A DNA stretch of 64,000 nt from Paraphaeosphaeria minitans (Eukaryota; Ascomycota; Dothideomycetes; Pleosporales; Didymosphaeriaceae): assembly GCA_015832175.1 (NCBI GenBank), contig WJXW01000002.1, positions 1,984,001 to 2,048,000 of the forward strand, read 5' to 3'. This document shows, piece by piece, positions 1-11,497 of this stretch. A program made the translations under genes and the position numbers. The notes under the pieces are model-generated. The model had not been told where the DNA came from. It did no database searches and worked only from the letters and a program-made list of their open reading frames with translations. Position 1 is the first letter of the stretch; the number at the start of each line of letters is the position of its first letter.

Positions 1-156
1 TTCGTGGTTACGGCTGCCCTGTTCTGCCTGTGCGCATCTTCATCAGCGTTAGTCCCCCGCTGCAGCAACGACAGGAACACGGAGGGCGCATACCGCAGTC
101 AGCACGCGCCAGTCCTCGGGCATGACATAGCGGATGTTCTTGACGTTCAGTTTCAT
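1..156 (-). CDS. RIO2: RIO2 atypical serine kinase, N-terminal fragment
   Basis: Start of the RIO2 kinase, which acts in cytoplasmic maturation of the 40S ribosomal subunit; the gene runs off the left edge. Exon 1 is 94-156 (21 codons), the intron 28-93 has donor GTATGC, branch CTAAC and acceptor CAG, and exon 2 begins at 27. The joined peptide has KNIRYVMPEDWRVLTA followed by AEQGSRNHE. This matches the RIO2-type winged-helix start, where a D/E-W/F-RVLTA-E-x-G-x-(K/R)-N-H-E pattern is conserved. The kinase domain lies outside the window. It diverges from RPN1 with 353 bp between the two start codons. Only 30 residues are visible, but the splice fit and motif are specific. Confidence 0.82.
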
Positions 157-509
157 CGCGGCGAAAGTGGTGCTTATTGCGCTGCAGAGTGAATGGGCTC
201 GTTTGCAAGGGTCGTGCGGGGGTTGCAAATAATTTTGGACGTTTCTCGAAGTCGGAGCTCGCTCGCCGCCGCTTTGATCACCGCGCCCGTGCTTGGCGTC
301 GGCGAATGCGACTGCGACTGCGACTGAGAGCTCGACGACGCATCGACATTCTCCCCCGCCACGCCCCGACGCCTCGAGCGACCTCTTCGTCCCCGAGCCA
401 CCTCCCGCACCACCGCACATTACTCATCTAACGGCCGAGATCCGCATCCCCGCATCCGTTCGGTGCACGAGACACTTCGCCGCCCGCCTAGCTTCCACCC
501 GCAAGCAAC
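157..509. promoter_or_regulatory. Divergent promoter region RIO2 / RPN1
   Basis: A 353-bp region between two outward-facing start codons, so it must hold both promoters and 5' leaders. It is C- and CG-rich toward RPN1 with CCCCGCC/CCGCATCC-type pyrimidine-rich leader sequence at 345-505. I see no clear TATA box or known operator. Confidence 0.55.
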
Positions 510-3440
510 ATGGCCGCAGACGACGAGAAGAAGCCCACAGCCGCCGACAAGGGCAAGGCAAAGGCGACAGATGGTGACGCAGAGCAGAAGCAAGTCCAGA
601 AAGACAAGGATGGCAAGCCCGTAGACGACAAGAAAGGCGCGCCCGCCGCTGGTACGTCCCCACGCCAGACCGCGAGAGCACCGGCTTCATAGGGAAACCT
701 GCCACTGACCGACTACAGAGGAGCTCAGTGAGGAGGATCAGCAGCTGAAGAACGACCTGGACATGTTGGTCGAGCGGATACTGGTACGTGTCCCGCCATG
801 CACGCTCATCAGAGCATCTGCTGACTGAAGCTATGTAGGGACCGGATGCAGATCTCTACAACCACGCGCTCGAGAAAATCAATGAGTTCATCAAGACAGC
901 CACGAGCTCGATGACGGCGGTGCCTAAGCCGCTCAAGTTCCTGCGACCGCACTATGAGAGCTTGGAGAAGGCCTACGACTCGTGGCCGGAGAGCGACAAC
1001 AAGGTACGCCACTACGAGTGCTTCCGGTGTGTGCGGGCACTGACACAACACAGAAATCGTTCGCCGATATGCTATCCGTCCTCGGAATGACGTATTCCGA
1101 CGAGGACCGCCTCGACTGCTTGAAGTACCGTCTGCAAGCGCCTTCTTCAGATCTCGGCTCCTGGGGCCACGAATACATGCGCCATCTTGCCCTCGAGATT
1201 GGCAGAGAATACCAGAAACGACTGAACGATGACAAGTCGACCGACGACATCACCGACCTTGTCCTCTCGCTTGTTCCCTTCTTCCTGAAGCACAATGCCG
1301 AAGCCGATGCAGTCGATATTCTCTCCGAGCTGGAGATGATTGACCAGATCGAGCAGTATCTGGATGCGGATACGTACAGCAGGGTGTGCTTGTACATGGT
1401 CAGCACGGTCCCCCTCCTCACATATCCCGACAACGACAAGTTCCTCCGCACAGCCTACCAGGTCTACCGGAAATACAAGCAGTACACCCAGGCCGTGGTC
1501 CTCGCGATACGGCTGAACGACCGGGAGTTGATCGAAGAGACGTTCAATTCGACCGACGACAAAGCAACAAGGCGGCAGATGGCTTTCCTCATCGCCCGAC
1601 AGCGGATCTGGTTCGATGTGTCTGAAGATGAGGACTTTGAGCTGCAAGAGTGCCTGAGCAACACTCGTCTGTCGGACTACTTCAAGGCGCTGGGCAAGGA
1701 GCTGAACATCTTGGACCCCAAGACTCCTGATGACATCTATAAGACCCACCTCGAGAGCAGCAGAACGGCTGGTCTCACCAACACCGACTCAGCGCGCCAT
1801 AACCTGGCTTCGGCTTTCGTCAACGCCTTTGTCAATGCTGGTTACGGTAACGATAAGCTGATGCTCAATTCAGATAGCAAGAACAGCTGGGTTTGGAAGA
1901 CCAAGGATGAGGGCATGCTTTCCACGGCTGCATCGCTGGGTATGCTCATGTTGTGGGATGTTGAGATGGGTCTTGACAAGATCGACCCCTACACCAACGT
2001 CGACGAGGATCTCGTCAAGGTACGTAACGGCTGATCTCTCACTTTTGCTGTCCTCATACTAATGTTTCTGGATAGGCCGGTGCTATGCTTGCGACGGGTA
2101 TCTTCAACTCCGGTGTACGAAACGACTCCGACCCCGCCATGGCTTTGCTGGGTGACGAAGAAAATCTCTCTCACAAGAACGTCAACGTCCGCGTAGCGTC
2201 TATTATGGGTCTGGGTCTCGCATACGCTGGATCGAACAAGGAAGAGCTTCTCGAAGTCCTGCTACCCATTGTCACCGACACAAGCCTCGACATGCAACTA
2301 TCAGCCATGGCGGCCTTGGCTTTGGGTCTCATATTTGTTGGCTCGGCTCACGGCGAGGTGACCGATGCGTTGATGAACACGCTCTTGGATGAGGACCGGT
2401 CAAAGCAGCTCAAGGACAAGTGGACGCGTTTCATGGCGCTCGGACTCGCCTTGCTGTTCTTTGGGCAGCAGGAAGAAGTCGATGTCATTCTGGAGACCCT
2501 CAAAGCTCTCGACCACCCCATGTCCAAGCCTACATCTGTGCTTGCTGAGGTTTGCGCATGGGCGGGTACCGGTAACGTACTCAAGGTTCAGCAGTTGCTC
2601 CATATCTGCAACGAGCATATCGAAGAAGAGGACGAGGAGAAGAAGGGTGACGAGCTGCTCCAGTCATACGCTGTAATCGGCTTGTCATTGGTGGCAATGG
2701 GCGAGGACGTCGGGCAGGACATGATCATAAGAACCTTCGGCCACCTAATGCATTATGGCGAAGCCAACATCCGAAAGGCGGTTCCTTTGGCAATGGCCTT
2801 GATCAGCCCTAGCAACCCCCAGATGAAGGTATACGACACGCTTTCGCGGTACTCCCACGACAATGACAACGACGTCGCCATCAACGCTATCTTTGCCATG
2901 GGCCTGGTAGGCGCCGGTACCAACAACGCTCGTCTCGCGCAATTACTCCGCCAACTTGCGAGCTACTACCACCGCGACACCAACGCCCTCTTCATGGTTC
3001 GCATAGCTCAAGGTCTGCTCCACGCAGGCAAGGGCACCCTTTCCATGAGCCCCTTCCACACCGACCGATCAGTCCTCTCGCGCGTCGCCGCTGCAGGTCT
3101 TCTCACCGTCCTTGTCTCCATGATCGACGCGAAGCAGTTCATTGTTGGCGACGCGCATTACCTACTCTACTTCCTGGCAACAGCCATCTCTCCCCGATTC
3201 CTCATCACCCTTGACGAGGAGCTGAAGCCACTCACAGTCAACGTGCGAGTCGGTCAAGCCGTCGATATCGTTGGCCAGGCGGGTCGTCCCAAGGCAATCA
3301 CAGGATGGCAAACACAGAGCACGCCAGTGCTGCTGAGCCATGGTGAGAGGGCGGAATTGGAAGATGAGAAGTACTTGAGCTTGAGTAATGTATTGGAAGG
3401 CGTGGTCATCCTACGAAAAAACCCAGAGTGGGAAGATTGA
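510..3440 (+). CDS. RPN1: 26S proteasome regulatory subunit RPN1 (PSMD2 type)
   Basis: Non-ATPase subunit of the 19S base, a scaffold that docks ubiquitin receptors, shuttle factors and Ubp6. Five exons: 510-651, 719-783, 839-1003, 1054-2019, 2076-3440. All junctions are in phase and give 900 aa, the usual size. The N-terminus is highly charged (MAADDEKKPTAADKGKAKA). The LSVLGMTYSDEDRLDCLKYRL block and then SWGHEYMRHLALEIG are family hallmarks. The C-terminal half has proteasome/cyclosome (PC) repeats of the form RVASIMGLGLAYAGS and LSAMAALALGLIFVGS, ending in a conserved beta-rich tail. Four of the five exons lie in the first 2 kb. An essential housekeeping gene with nothing broken. Confidence 0.96.
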
Positions 3441-5080
3441 GGTTGCCGGATGGATGAGGCATGATAGCTTCTAAGAGAAATAGCTGTGAGGCTCGTGTAG
3501 CTTGGTGGAATGCGGAGGATACAACATATCGTGTCCAGGCTCTTGACGAGGGACTGTGTAACAGTAAATAGATGCGTAGAGACGACGAATCAAGTATTGG
3601 TATGCATATCATGGATGGCTTGGAGTTGTTGCCCTAGGATTTCATCTTCCTGTGGCAAGTATGTGTATGTATGCCAAATTGACTACGCTGGCTTCTAACG
3701 CATCTCAACAATCTTCACGAATCAAGTCTTCCCTTTTATTGGATCACCGGCACCGACAAGCGTTTGTCTGGACGAATCGAATCACTCGACTCGAGCCGGC
3801 GACGTCGCTCAGTGGAAAGCCGACTCTGATTGACAAAGATAGTGCTTGCCTTGGTGTGTATGCAATGTGAATCGTTTTCGAACGTGCTGTACGCAGCTGT
3901 AGGGTATGCGCCCTACTAATAGTATGAGTTTTTAATGTGGTTCATATGCCACAGCCCTTACATGACCGAATGGCCACTTGGAGTGAAGTGAGGGCATCGG
4001 GGCAGCCGACGCTCAAAGCATACCAAGGTGCAATTCTGCCGCAAATGGTCTCAATCGCATTAACATAGGTGTCCTGGTGTTTATCTGGCGGTTGCGTGCT
4101 TTCAACGAGCCCTCGTCAAATCTGGCAGTCACGGTCACTCACTCGCACAGTCAACCGCTGCCTTCACCTCTCACCCCGCCTCGCCTCGCGCCGCCGCACT
4201 CAACCTCACGAAGAATCTATACTACCACAAACCTCAAAAAACACCTAATTACATGCGTATATGTGTTTAAATATTCAAGTAATTGTCATAAAGCCAGCGG
4301 ACGTAGAGATTAGTTGGCGTGTAGCTATCCCTTTGATGGAAAAGCCTCCGATGAACTCTCCTGGGAAAAGATGGTCATACAGTTCGCCTGTTCGAACCTG
4401 TTAGTGGTGAACCCAATATAATATTGGGCGAAGCAGGTCAACGTCAGTTGCCAACGCCAGCTTTTTGTCCGTCACTGGACAACGGAGGGACAGGCGTGTT
4501 TGTCTATTTTTTTTTCTGCTTGTTCCAAGACATGGAAAGAAGCTATAACTGTTGGCGCGGCTGCCTTTTGCAAAAGTTGGCGGGCAGCAGCAGGCTGGGA
4601 AGCGATAAATCACGTTGTCTGTTTTGTTGTTTCGCGAGACAAATAACGACGATGTGTGTCCAAGTAAGATATGATACAAAGACTTGACGATATGTGCGCA
4701 ACCCAGCGACGCCAACAATGTGATGGAATGAGCCTTGGTGTTTTGGTGCCATAGCCTATTAATTTTCTGTATTGCGTTCTACGGTGGCTTGTCAGCCTTG
4801 CAATCAATAGAATCAAAACCAGTAAAATGACGATTCAATGCTTATGAGACGTGCAGAGCAGGATCCTGACTTGCAATATACCTAAGTTGTACCAACTCGT
4901 GGTAGGTGATCCACTTGCCATGCACCTATCCGAGACATGCACACCGACAACATCTGAAAACAACCTGACCGGCAGCCGCTGAGTATATGATAAAACTCTC
5001 ACCATTCACTAGCTTCTCAACCCCATATCAGAGAACAGCCACCTGCCAATGATCCGAGCCGCTTGGTGGGCCGCCGCGAG
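3441..5080. other. Gene-poor region
   Basis: No ORF here resembles a gene; the longest is a 105-aa minus-strand frame without family features. The first 200 bases will be the RPN1 3' UTR. A/T runs occur around 4507-4520. Confidence 0.5.
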
Positions 5081-5991
5081 ATGACAAAAGCTAACCATCA
5101 CGATATAGCCTTGGGTGAACGAAGCGCGGCAAATGCCCACTCTCCGTTTGTGAAGCTTCCTGGAGGTACGTCACGCATGCTCTTCGGTCGCCATTGCCTA
5201 GACTGACTAGAGTCGCAGAGATCCGCAACATGATTTATGGCACAATGCTCGCCGACGATCGTGTCAACGTCCCAGCGGTTGTGGCCCATCGATCTTGCCT
5301 GCACACAATTTCGGCAATTTTTTTGACACATCAGTTTGCGTTCTGTCTTCTCACCAATTCAATCCCATTGTTTGGGTCTTGGCCCTTCTCCCGTGTCCTC
5401 TTTTTTTTGTATTTGGTACTTTTTTACCTCAATTTCACAGCTGCTCGCAACTACTGTCCCGTAGGCAATCGTGGTCCCGTAGATTCGAAGAAGTCGGCGG
5501 ATTACACCATCTGGAGGAACAACCTGGGCCTTGGTCTGACGCAAGCATGTCGACAACTTCGCGAGGAATTCCGACCTCTTTAGAAGCCAACGGTACCGTT
5601 TCACGAACTTGCGGCGTACTTTGAGACTCGTGATCCGGGTAACGCCACTTCTGCTCACCTACGCTCTCTCAAAGGGCTCGATCTCTTGTCGCTTCCCACA
5701 TCCGACTGGACAAAGCTCGACTTCAACATAGACTACTCAGCCATAGAAAAGGAGCTTGCAGCCATCATCTTAGAAATGAAATCACTGAAAGTACTTGTTG
5801 AAATCGGTATAGTGGTGGTGGCGGGGGTCCAGTTTGAGCCAAAGAAAGATATTCCCAAAGTCAGGATCGGGCTGCGCTCTACCCCAGACGATGAAGACGG
5901 TGAGGGCACGACTATCATATTCGCAGCTCACTTGGATGAGCTCTTAGAATCTACTCGTGGACGGCGACGCTGGGACCCGGCATTACATTAA
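5081..5991 (+). pseudogene. 2EXR-domain (F-box-like) protein, interrupted by in-frame stop
   Basis: Exon 1 (5081-5165, ATG at 5081) joins after a 53-nt intron (donor GTACGT, branch-like GACTGAC, acceptor CAG at 5216-5218) to a frame starting at 5219. The junction gives KLPGEIRNMIYGTMLADDRV, the LPxEIRNxIY signature of the fungal 2EXR family. The same frame later has QACRQLREEFRPL, the family's second hallmark, directly followed by TAG at 5581-5583. It then continues in frame with KPTVPFHELAAYFETRDPGN and on to a TAA at 5989-5991. Sequence on both sides of the stop fits the family, so the stop is premature. A hydrophobic stretch at about 5290-5445 looks foreign to the family and may be an unrecognised or retained intron. 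Function of these proteins is unknown. Confidence 0.7.
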
Positions 5992-7153
5992 CCACATGGA
6001 AGGCAGATATGGTATCTGCTCGACTGCTAGAATGGCCAAGTACGCACGGCACCGACGTTGGCACGCAATCGAGATCAAGAATCCAAAGTGTTGCTATGGG
6101 AGATAAGGGTGTCGCTAGGTGCAGTTGTGCTATTATATGCATCTCGCGAGGCAGCGTCAATAGCATAAGGACTATTGGGATGCATGATGTCTCACACTTG
6201 TGAGCAATTATTATCCGAAGACATCGTTTATCAGACAGGATCTGACCAAAGCCGTTCTTTTACAACCATCTCTTTTCTTCCGAGCAGAATATTACTAGGT
6301 CAATATGCATGCAACCCGGAGGAGGAACTCAAACCATGTTCCCTGGCTCTAAGTGGAAGTTGCCTAGCCTCGTTTCGTCCTCAATGCGAAATCTTGATCA
6401 ACAAAATGCCCACCCTGAACTGTATAGTCTCATCAATCATGAACGCCGACGCTTTATACCCAAGCTGTTTTTCGAATCTGTCAGCAGCAGCACTACAATA
6501 GGGTAACTGCCTCCCTTGTCCCGCTGCTTCAACCCAACCCGCACCTCAATGGAATTATCTCGGTGTCTAATATGCGCTTTGCGAAGGCAGAGTCGTTTTT
6601 AAGAAGGCTGAGATCCCAAGAAACTGTCTGGCCGAATTGCCTTGAGGCTAGTTGGTGTTCGTGGAACGAAGTCATTTGTATTCCCTTAAACTCGAGACGA
6701 CTCGGTATGACACTACCTAAAGACCCGTCGCGACATGAATAACGTTTCGAAAGGTGGAGACATTCACGTTGCTCCGTCTTTGGGTCGTCAGCGAATGTTG
6801 ATCGTATTTATGGAAATGTTGCAGCGGTCAAGTGCGTGGGAGATCTAAATGCCCGTGACTGTTCAGCTAATCCCTGCGAAGATCCTTCACCGCTTGTTGT
6901 ACGCGTAGAGCAGTCACAAGGCAGACTGCGATAGTGAAGACTCAGACGCTGGTGTCCTTCTTCGGAAAATTCATCGTACCTTTTAATAACAGCCATGCGC
7001 CTCTGTATTCACCTGTCCTAAAATAACCTCTTGGTGCATCGTACCTGGAGACCCTGCATATCGATCTGCACATACGGTAGGGCACACATACGGTACCTAC
7101 GCTAGACTCCCAACAAGTACCTATCCCCGCAAAACATTGTAGAGAACCAAAAA
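5992..7153. other. Gene-poor region
   Basis: Only short unconvincing frames on both strands (up to 108 aa). Holds the promoter of the small Cys/His-rich gene starting at 7154. Confidence 0.45.
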
Positions 7154-7924
7154 ATGCGCTGGGTAAGTCCGCACGCCAGGAATACATATGATCTTATCCT
7201 CTCTTGTTCCACTGCGGGTGCATATTGTTATGATAGCTTCTGCACTGATTGCAGTCGCTGTTGCCATCCATGATTTAACACTAATCTAATATAGCACAAT
7301 TATACCCAACACTCCGGCTGTGGTCACTACGGCGAAGTTTACAACGAGCGCTACACCCTCTGCCAACCAACTTACCAAACCCTCATGTCCAAGCGCGGAC
7401 CCAGCTCCCCACCCATCGCACCCCCTCAAGACTTTACATTCTTTCCGCAGCCCGCGAAGCGCTCAAACACCACCAAATCGGGCCGCTTCTTCGGACTACG
7501 CAGGTCAAGCACCGCGGCAAGTACGTCTTCGCGGCGCGCAGCGTCCGGGCCTGGATCTGTAGGTTTGAACCGCGCGTCAACGACTTCTGGCGCTAGCAAT
7601 CAATTTCCTGACTACGAAATGCTGCCACAAGTACAGGCGTGTCCGGAGTTGAAGACTCGGACTATCGTGACTCAAAGCGTGGATAAGAGTCAGGTGTGTA
7701 GTGAGTGCAGCAAGTGGATTGAGCATATGCGCAACATGATTGCGGGGTACGACAAGCGGCGGGGACTACGTGGGAGTGCGGCGTTCAAGGAGTTTCTTGA
7801 GGATAGGCGCGAATGCAGGGCTGTTGCAGAGGAGCTTGGGTTTGGTGAATCCAGAAGGACGTTGGGAGGCGGAATGCGGAGAGACAGTGGTGACGAGCTG
7901 TATGGTATGCAACCGCTTAGCTAG
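7154..7924 (+). CDS. Small Cys/His-containing fungal protein, unknown function
   Basis: I do not recognise a named family. The obvious ATG is at 7385, but the frame stays open upstream with conserved-looking HSGCGHYGEVYNERYTLC. A 9-nt first exon (7154-7162, ATG CGC TGG) joined over a 132-nt intron (donor GTAAGT, branch CTAAT, acceptor TAG) to 7295-7924 gives 212 aa beginning MRWHNYTQHSGCGHYGE. The CxH...C cluster near the start is followed by a Ser/Pro/Arg-rich middle and a second cluster, VCSECSKWIEHM, around residue 133. Spaced CxH and CxxC pairs suggest metal binding. The next gene at 8430 has the same style of motifs, so the two may be distant relatives. The start choice is inference. Confidence 0.6.
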
Positions 7925-8429
7925 ACAATGCCGATAGCATGCAACTAGGGCGAGGGCTACTGGCGCAGTTTGAACAAGTGAGGTGGGATCGGATGGCCGC
8001 GGAGATCAGCGTGAGAGTGTCTACGTGGACGTTCGCGTGCTAACGAGATCGAGCAGACAACGACTAGATCGCCGCGAATTTCGGGGTTTCTAATGTAGCG
8101 ATTTCTATTTGATGCTAGGTCTTTCTCTCCACAGTGAATGTAAGCAAGAGCTGCGTGGACACCTGCCACGCGCTGGCATGACTTATGAACACTCAGCAGT
8201 CAACTCTCGCACGAACAACCACGCAAAACACTTCACGCTGTTCATCGGGAACAACGGCTCGGTCCACCGCCTCCAACGCCTCCTCCACATATCGACGCAC
8301 AGTCCCACATCATCTCAACGTATCAGCCAGCTTCGCCCACTGTATAGTCAAATATCCCTTGACAAACACGGCGACTGTACGAAACAAACTTAATAACCTA
8401 ACCGAATACGTTATCAACGCCCTCCTCCG
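7925..8429. other. Intergenic region
   Basis: No supported gene. An overlapping 121-aa frame at 8185-8550 runs into the next gene in another frame and is low-complexity Thr/Ser/Ala, so I treat it as chance. Confidence 0.4.
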
Positions 8430-8711
8430 ATGTGCGTTGAGATACACACTCGCTTTCGACGCTGCCGCCACACGCGGTTCTTACGCTACGAATACTGTGA
8501 AGACGTACACAACGACTCCCATGCCCGACAGTGCCCGAACTACCAGCTGAGATTCCGAGATAACCAAGAGAACTACAATTGCTTCGAGTGCCTTCACGAA
8601 AGGGCGCCACCTCGGCAAAGTGCAACTACACCACTTCGCCAAGGTAGCTCAAGATCTGGCGGTAGCAGTCGTGTTGGGTGCTTCCTCCGCTGGATATTGA
8701 GCTGTGCTTGA
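8430..8711 (+). CDS. Small Cys/His-rich fungal protein, unknown function
   Basis: A single-exon 93-aa frame. It starts MCVEIHTRFRRCRHTRFLRY, then EYCEDVHNDS, RQCPNYQLRF and NCFECLHERAPP. The ordered C, C-x-H, C, C and C-x-x-C positions look like a small metal-binding fold, comparable with the N- and C-terminal clusters of the protein at 7154-7924. The tail is Ser/Arg-rich and ends in a Cys-containing hydrophobic stretch (VGCFLRWILSCA). No catalytic motif is visible. It is convergent with RIX7, whose stop is 58 bp away. Function cannot be assigned. Confidence 0.55.
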   Translation: MCVEIHTRFRRCRHTRFLRYEYCEDVHNDSHARQCPNYQLRFRDNQENYNCFECLHERAPPRQSATTPLRQGSSRSGGSSRVGCFLRWILSCA

Positions 8712-8768
8712 CCGGTCCATGAGATGCCCTTGATGTGTCATAGGGCGACTCGCGAAATCGCGGGTATC

Positions 8769-11052
8769 TCACCACAACTTAGTTTCGAAGCGTTCCCGGA
8801 GCTCCTCGTATCGCTCCAGGCTGCCAACACTGGGCTTAATATTTTGGGCGGCAGCCACAACGTCTTGTTCCTCGACTGCATTCGCGCCTCTCCTCAGCGC
8901 GGCTTGTCCAGCCTTTCTAAGCAGACTCTCGAGATCGGCCCCGCTGAAGTTGTTACATTCTTCCCTTCTTGCAAGTCCGGCTAAGTCGGGATTGATGACA
9001 CCGCCGCGCTGGGCGATTAATGCCTTAAGGATGTCCACCCGCTCCTCGGGCTTGGGTAGCTCAACATAGAGCAGGGTTTCCAGACGGCCAGGACGCAGCA
9101 TGGCTTCGTCAATCATCTCGGGGCGGTTGGTGGCGGCAATTAGATAAATGCCCTCACGAGTGCTCAGACCGTCAAGCTCAGTCAAGAGGGTGTTTACGAC
9201 ACGTGCAGAAGCTTCATGGAGTTCGGATGAGCGCTTAGGGACAAGAGCATCGAGCTCATCAAAGAAAATGACACAAGGTACCGATGAACGGGCACGCGTG
9301 AAGACTTGACGGAGTGATCGCTCCGACTCTCCGACGTACTGAACGATATGTTAGCTTAGCCGCAATGAAAGTTTTGGACCATCTCATAAGAGAGTGGGAA
9401 ATTGTACATACCTTGTTCAGCAACTCTGGTCCCTTCACGCTGATGAAATTTGCTTTAGATTCCGCGGCCACAGCCTTAGCGAGGAGCGTTTTACCGCAAC
9501 CTGGCGGGCCCCAGAGAAGCACGCCGGTCGGTGCAGAGATACCCACATCCTTGTATCGCTGTGGATTTTGGATAGGTTCCACAATAGCCATTTGCAACTC
9601 ATCTCGAACGCCTGCAAGGGCACCCACGTCCCGCCAGGTAGTATCTGGAACCGTGGCAAAGCCTTCTCGCTTAGAAGAAGGTACGATGGATGGCAACACG
9701 GCGTCGAAATCTTTCATCCAAATCGTTGTATCCTCAAATCCTGGCGGTTCCGGCATGTTCTTGTTCCGTAAGCGATTGATAAGACGTATGATGGACATAT
9801 CTGCAGGCGATAGCTCGTTTGTACTGGGCTCGCCGTCCACATCCATCTCAGCCTCTGCCTCCATAGCCTGCTTCTCAAGTGCTTCTCGGTATTGGTTCAT
9901 GGACCAGGTTCCGGCTTTGCTGACAAGATCCTTCAGGTCAGCACCGACAAAGCCTGCTGTCCTCTTCGCAAGAGAAGAGAAATCGACATCGCTGGAAAGT
10001 GCTGTCTGGCGTGTTAATGCGCGCAAGATAAGCTCCCTGGTAGGCTCGTTCGGTACGCCCATGTTGATTTCAGTGTCGAACCGGCCACCTCGTCGCAGAG
10101 CTGGGTCAAGGCTGTCAGGTCGGTTTGATGCAGCCAGTACGATGACAGGCTTGCCGTCCTTAGAATCCATGGCAAGGCTGTCCATGGATATCAGAAGCTG
10201 GGCCACGATGCGTTTTTCCATCTGACTCTGCGCACTGTCACGCTTCGGTGCGATAACATCAATCTCGTCGATAAAGATGATACATGGAGCTACTTCTTTG
10301 GCGCGTTCAAAGTGCTCTCGTATCTGCTTCTCCGACTCTCCTGACATCCCCGAGACGACAGATGGACCAAGGATCTCGATGAACGGCAACTGAAGCCGGG
10401 TGGCGAAAGCTCTGCTGATGACCGTCTTCCCGCATCCAGGCGGTCCGTGGAGAAGAATTCCGCGAGGGATAGGAATGTTTCGGCTGTTATAGGCTTCCGG
10501 GTTGAGGAGTGGCAGGACGAGATGCTCTTTGAGCTGAGCTTTGACATTGTCAACTCCTCCGATGTCGTCCAGGGTGATTCCTTTCGGGGGCGCTGTATCA
10601 ATCTTCTTCTCTTCGGCAGCTGCTGCCCTTTTCAAACGCTTACTTTCCCTGTCCCCGCCCTTTTGCCCCTCTCTCTTTTTCGTCTTCTCTCCATTCTCCT
10701 TGGGTGTGGCAGTTCCAGAATTGGCCCACCCGTTGACGATTTGCTTGTTCATGAAATCTATGCTCTTGCTCTCTTCTTTCGGTTCCACGTCGCCAGCTCC
10801 AAAATCACCCTCAATCTCATCCATTTCGTCGTCACCACTCTCGTCTTCTTGAATGGCTAAGAGAGCACGGTCGATTGAATCTTCCAGTTGCTTCTTGGGA
10901 CGTCTCCTAAGGGATGAGTTGGAGTTTTTGATGTGTTCATAGATAGCGTTGGGTTTCATCTTGAGAGAGGACTCGTTGCTGGAATCAACATAGCGGCGCA
11001 CCACTTGGTAGACATCCCGATCCAGGCCAGTTTGAAGCCTGTTGCGCGACAT
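8769..11052 (-). CDS. RIX7: RIX7 / NVL-type double AAA+ ATPase, 60S ribosome biogenesis
   Basis: Nucleolar type II AAA+ unfoldase that remodels pre-60S particles. Exon 1 is 9412-11052 and exon 2 is 8769-9338; the 73-nt intron has donor GTATGT, branch CTAAC and acceptor CAG. The product is 736 aa. The N-terminal domain (residues 1-70) has a [13 protein letters not shown] block typical of the family. A Lys/Arg-rich nuclear-localisation stretch lies at about 123-150. D1 has Walker A GPPGCGKT at 203-210 and Walker B IIFIDEID near 259. D2 has a second GPPGCGKT at 515-522 and IFFDELD at 571-577. The frame is open 31 codons further upstream, but the ATG at 11052 ([13 protein letters not shown]) fits the family start. 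The intron falls in D2 between the Walker motifs. Confidence 0.94.
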
Positions 11053-11497
11053 GGCAGGCGCGGGCCTTATCGGGAGAGTGTGCAGAATTTCTGCCCAACC
11101 AAAGGTCTTGAACGACTCGGCGAATAGATTGGCAGGCAAAGTCACAAAGCCGTGCGCAGATCTCCGTGGATTGGGAAATATGAGGTTGAGTATAAGGGCG
11201 ATGGAGTTTTAGCCGAGCAGGGCCACTGTTTAGAGGAGGCTGTGCGATGGCGCCTGCCAGTTAACCCACAACTATAGAGTGCCTCAACAGTAGGCAACCT
11301 TGACCCACTCGACGTCGCCGTGAAAATAATGTTGATGCGCGGCTTATTCCACGCGAAGAAGCTCCAAATTTTGGCGCGAGGTCATTATCGATAGCACGGG
11401 CCACAACCGGCGGCGAGTCATGCATGCATCATGCGGGCATGTCTCGAACCTAGGCAACTCCGATTACGCCCGCTTTCTTGATGGCGACGTCAACACC
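11053..11497. promoter_or_regulatory. Divergent promoter region RIX7 / VPS20
   Basis: A 445-bp region separating two outward-facing genes. It must contain both promoters. I see no convincing TATA or known operator. Confidence 0.45.

Noticed and set aside
4380..4450. A tRNA-like TTCGAAC element
   Set aside because: No matching A box or acceptor stem pairing nearby.
9314..10225. A 303-aa plus-strand frame inside RIX7
   Set aside because: It is the antisense shadow of the AAA+ gene; the minus strand has the Walker motifs.
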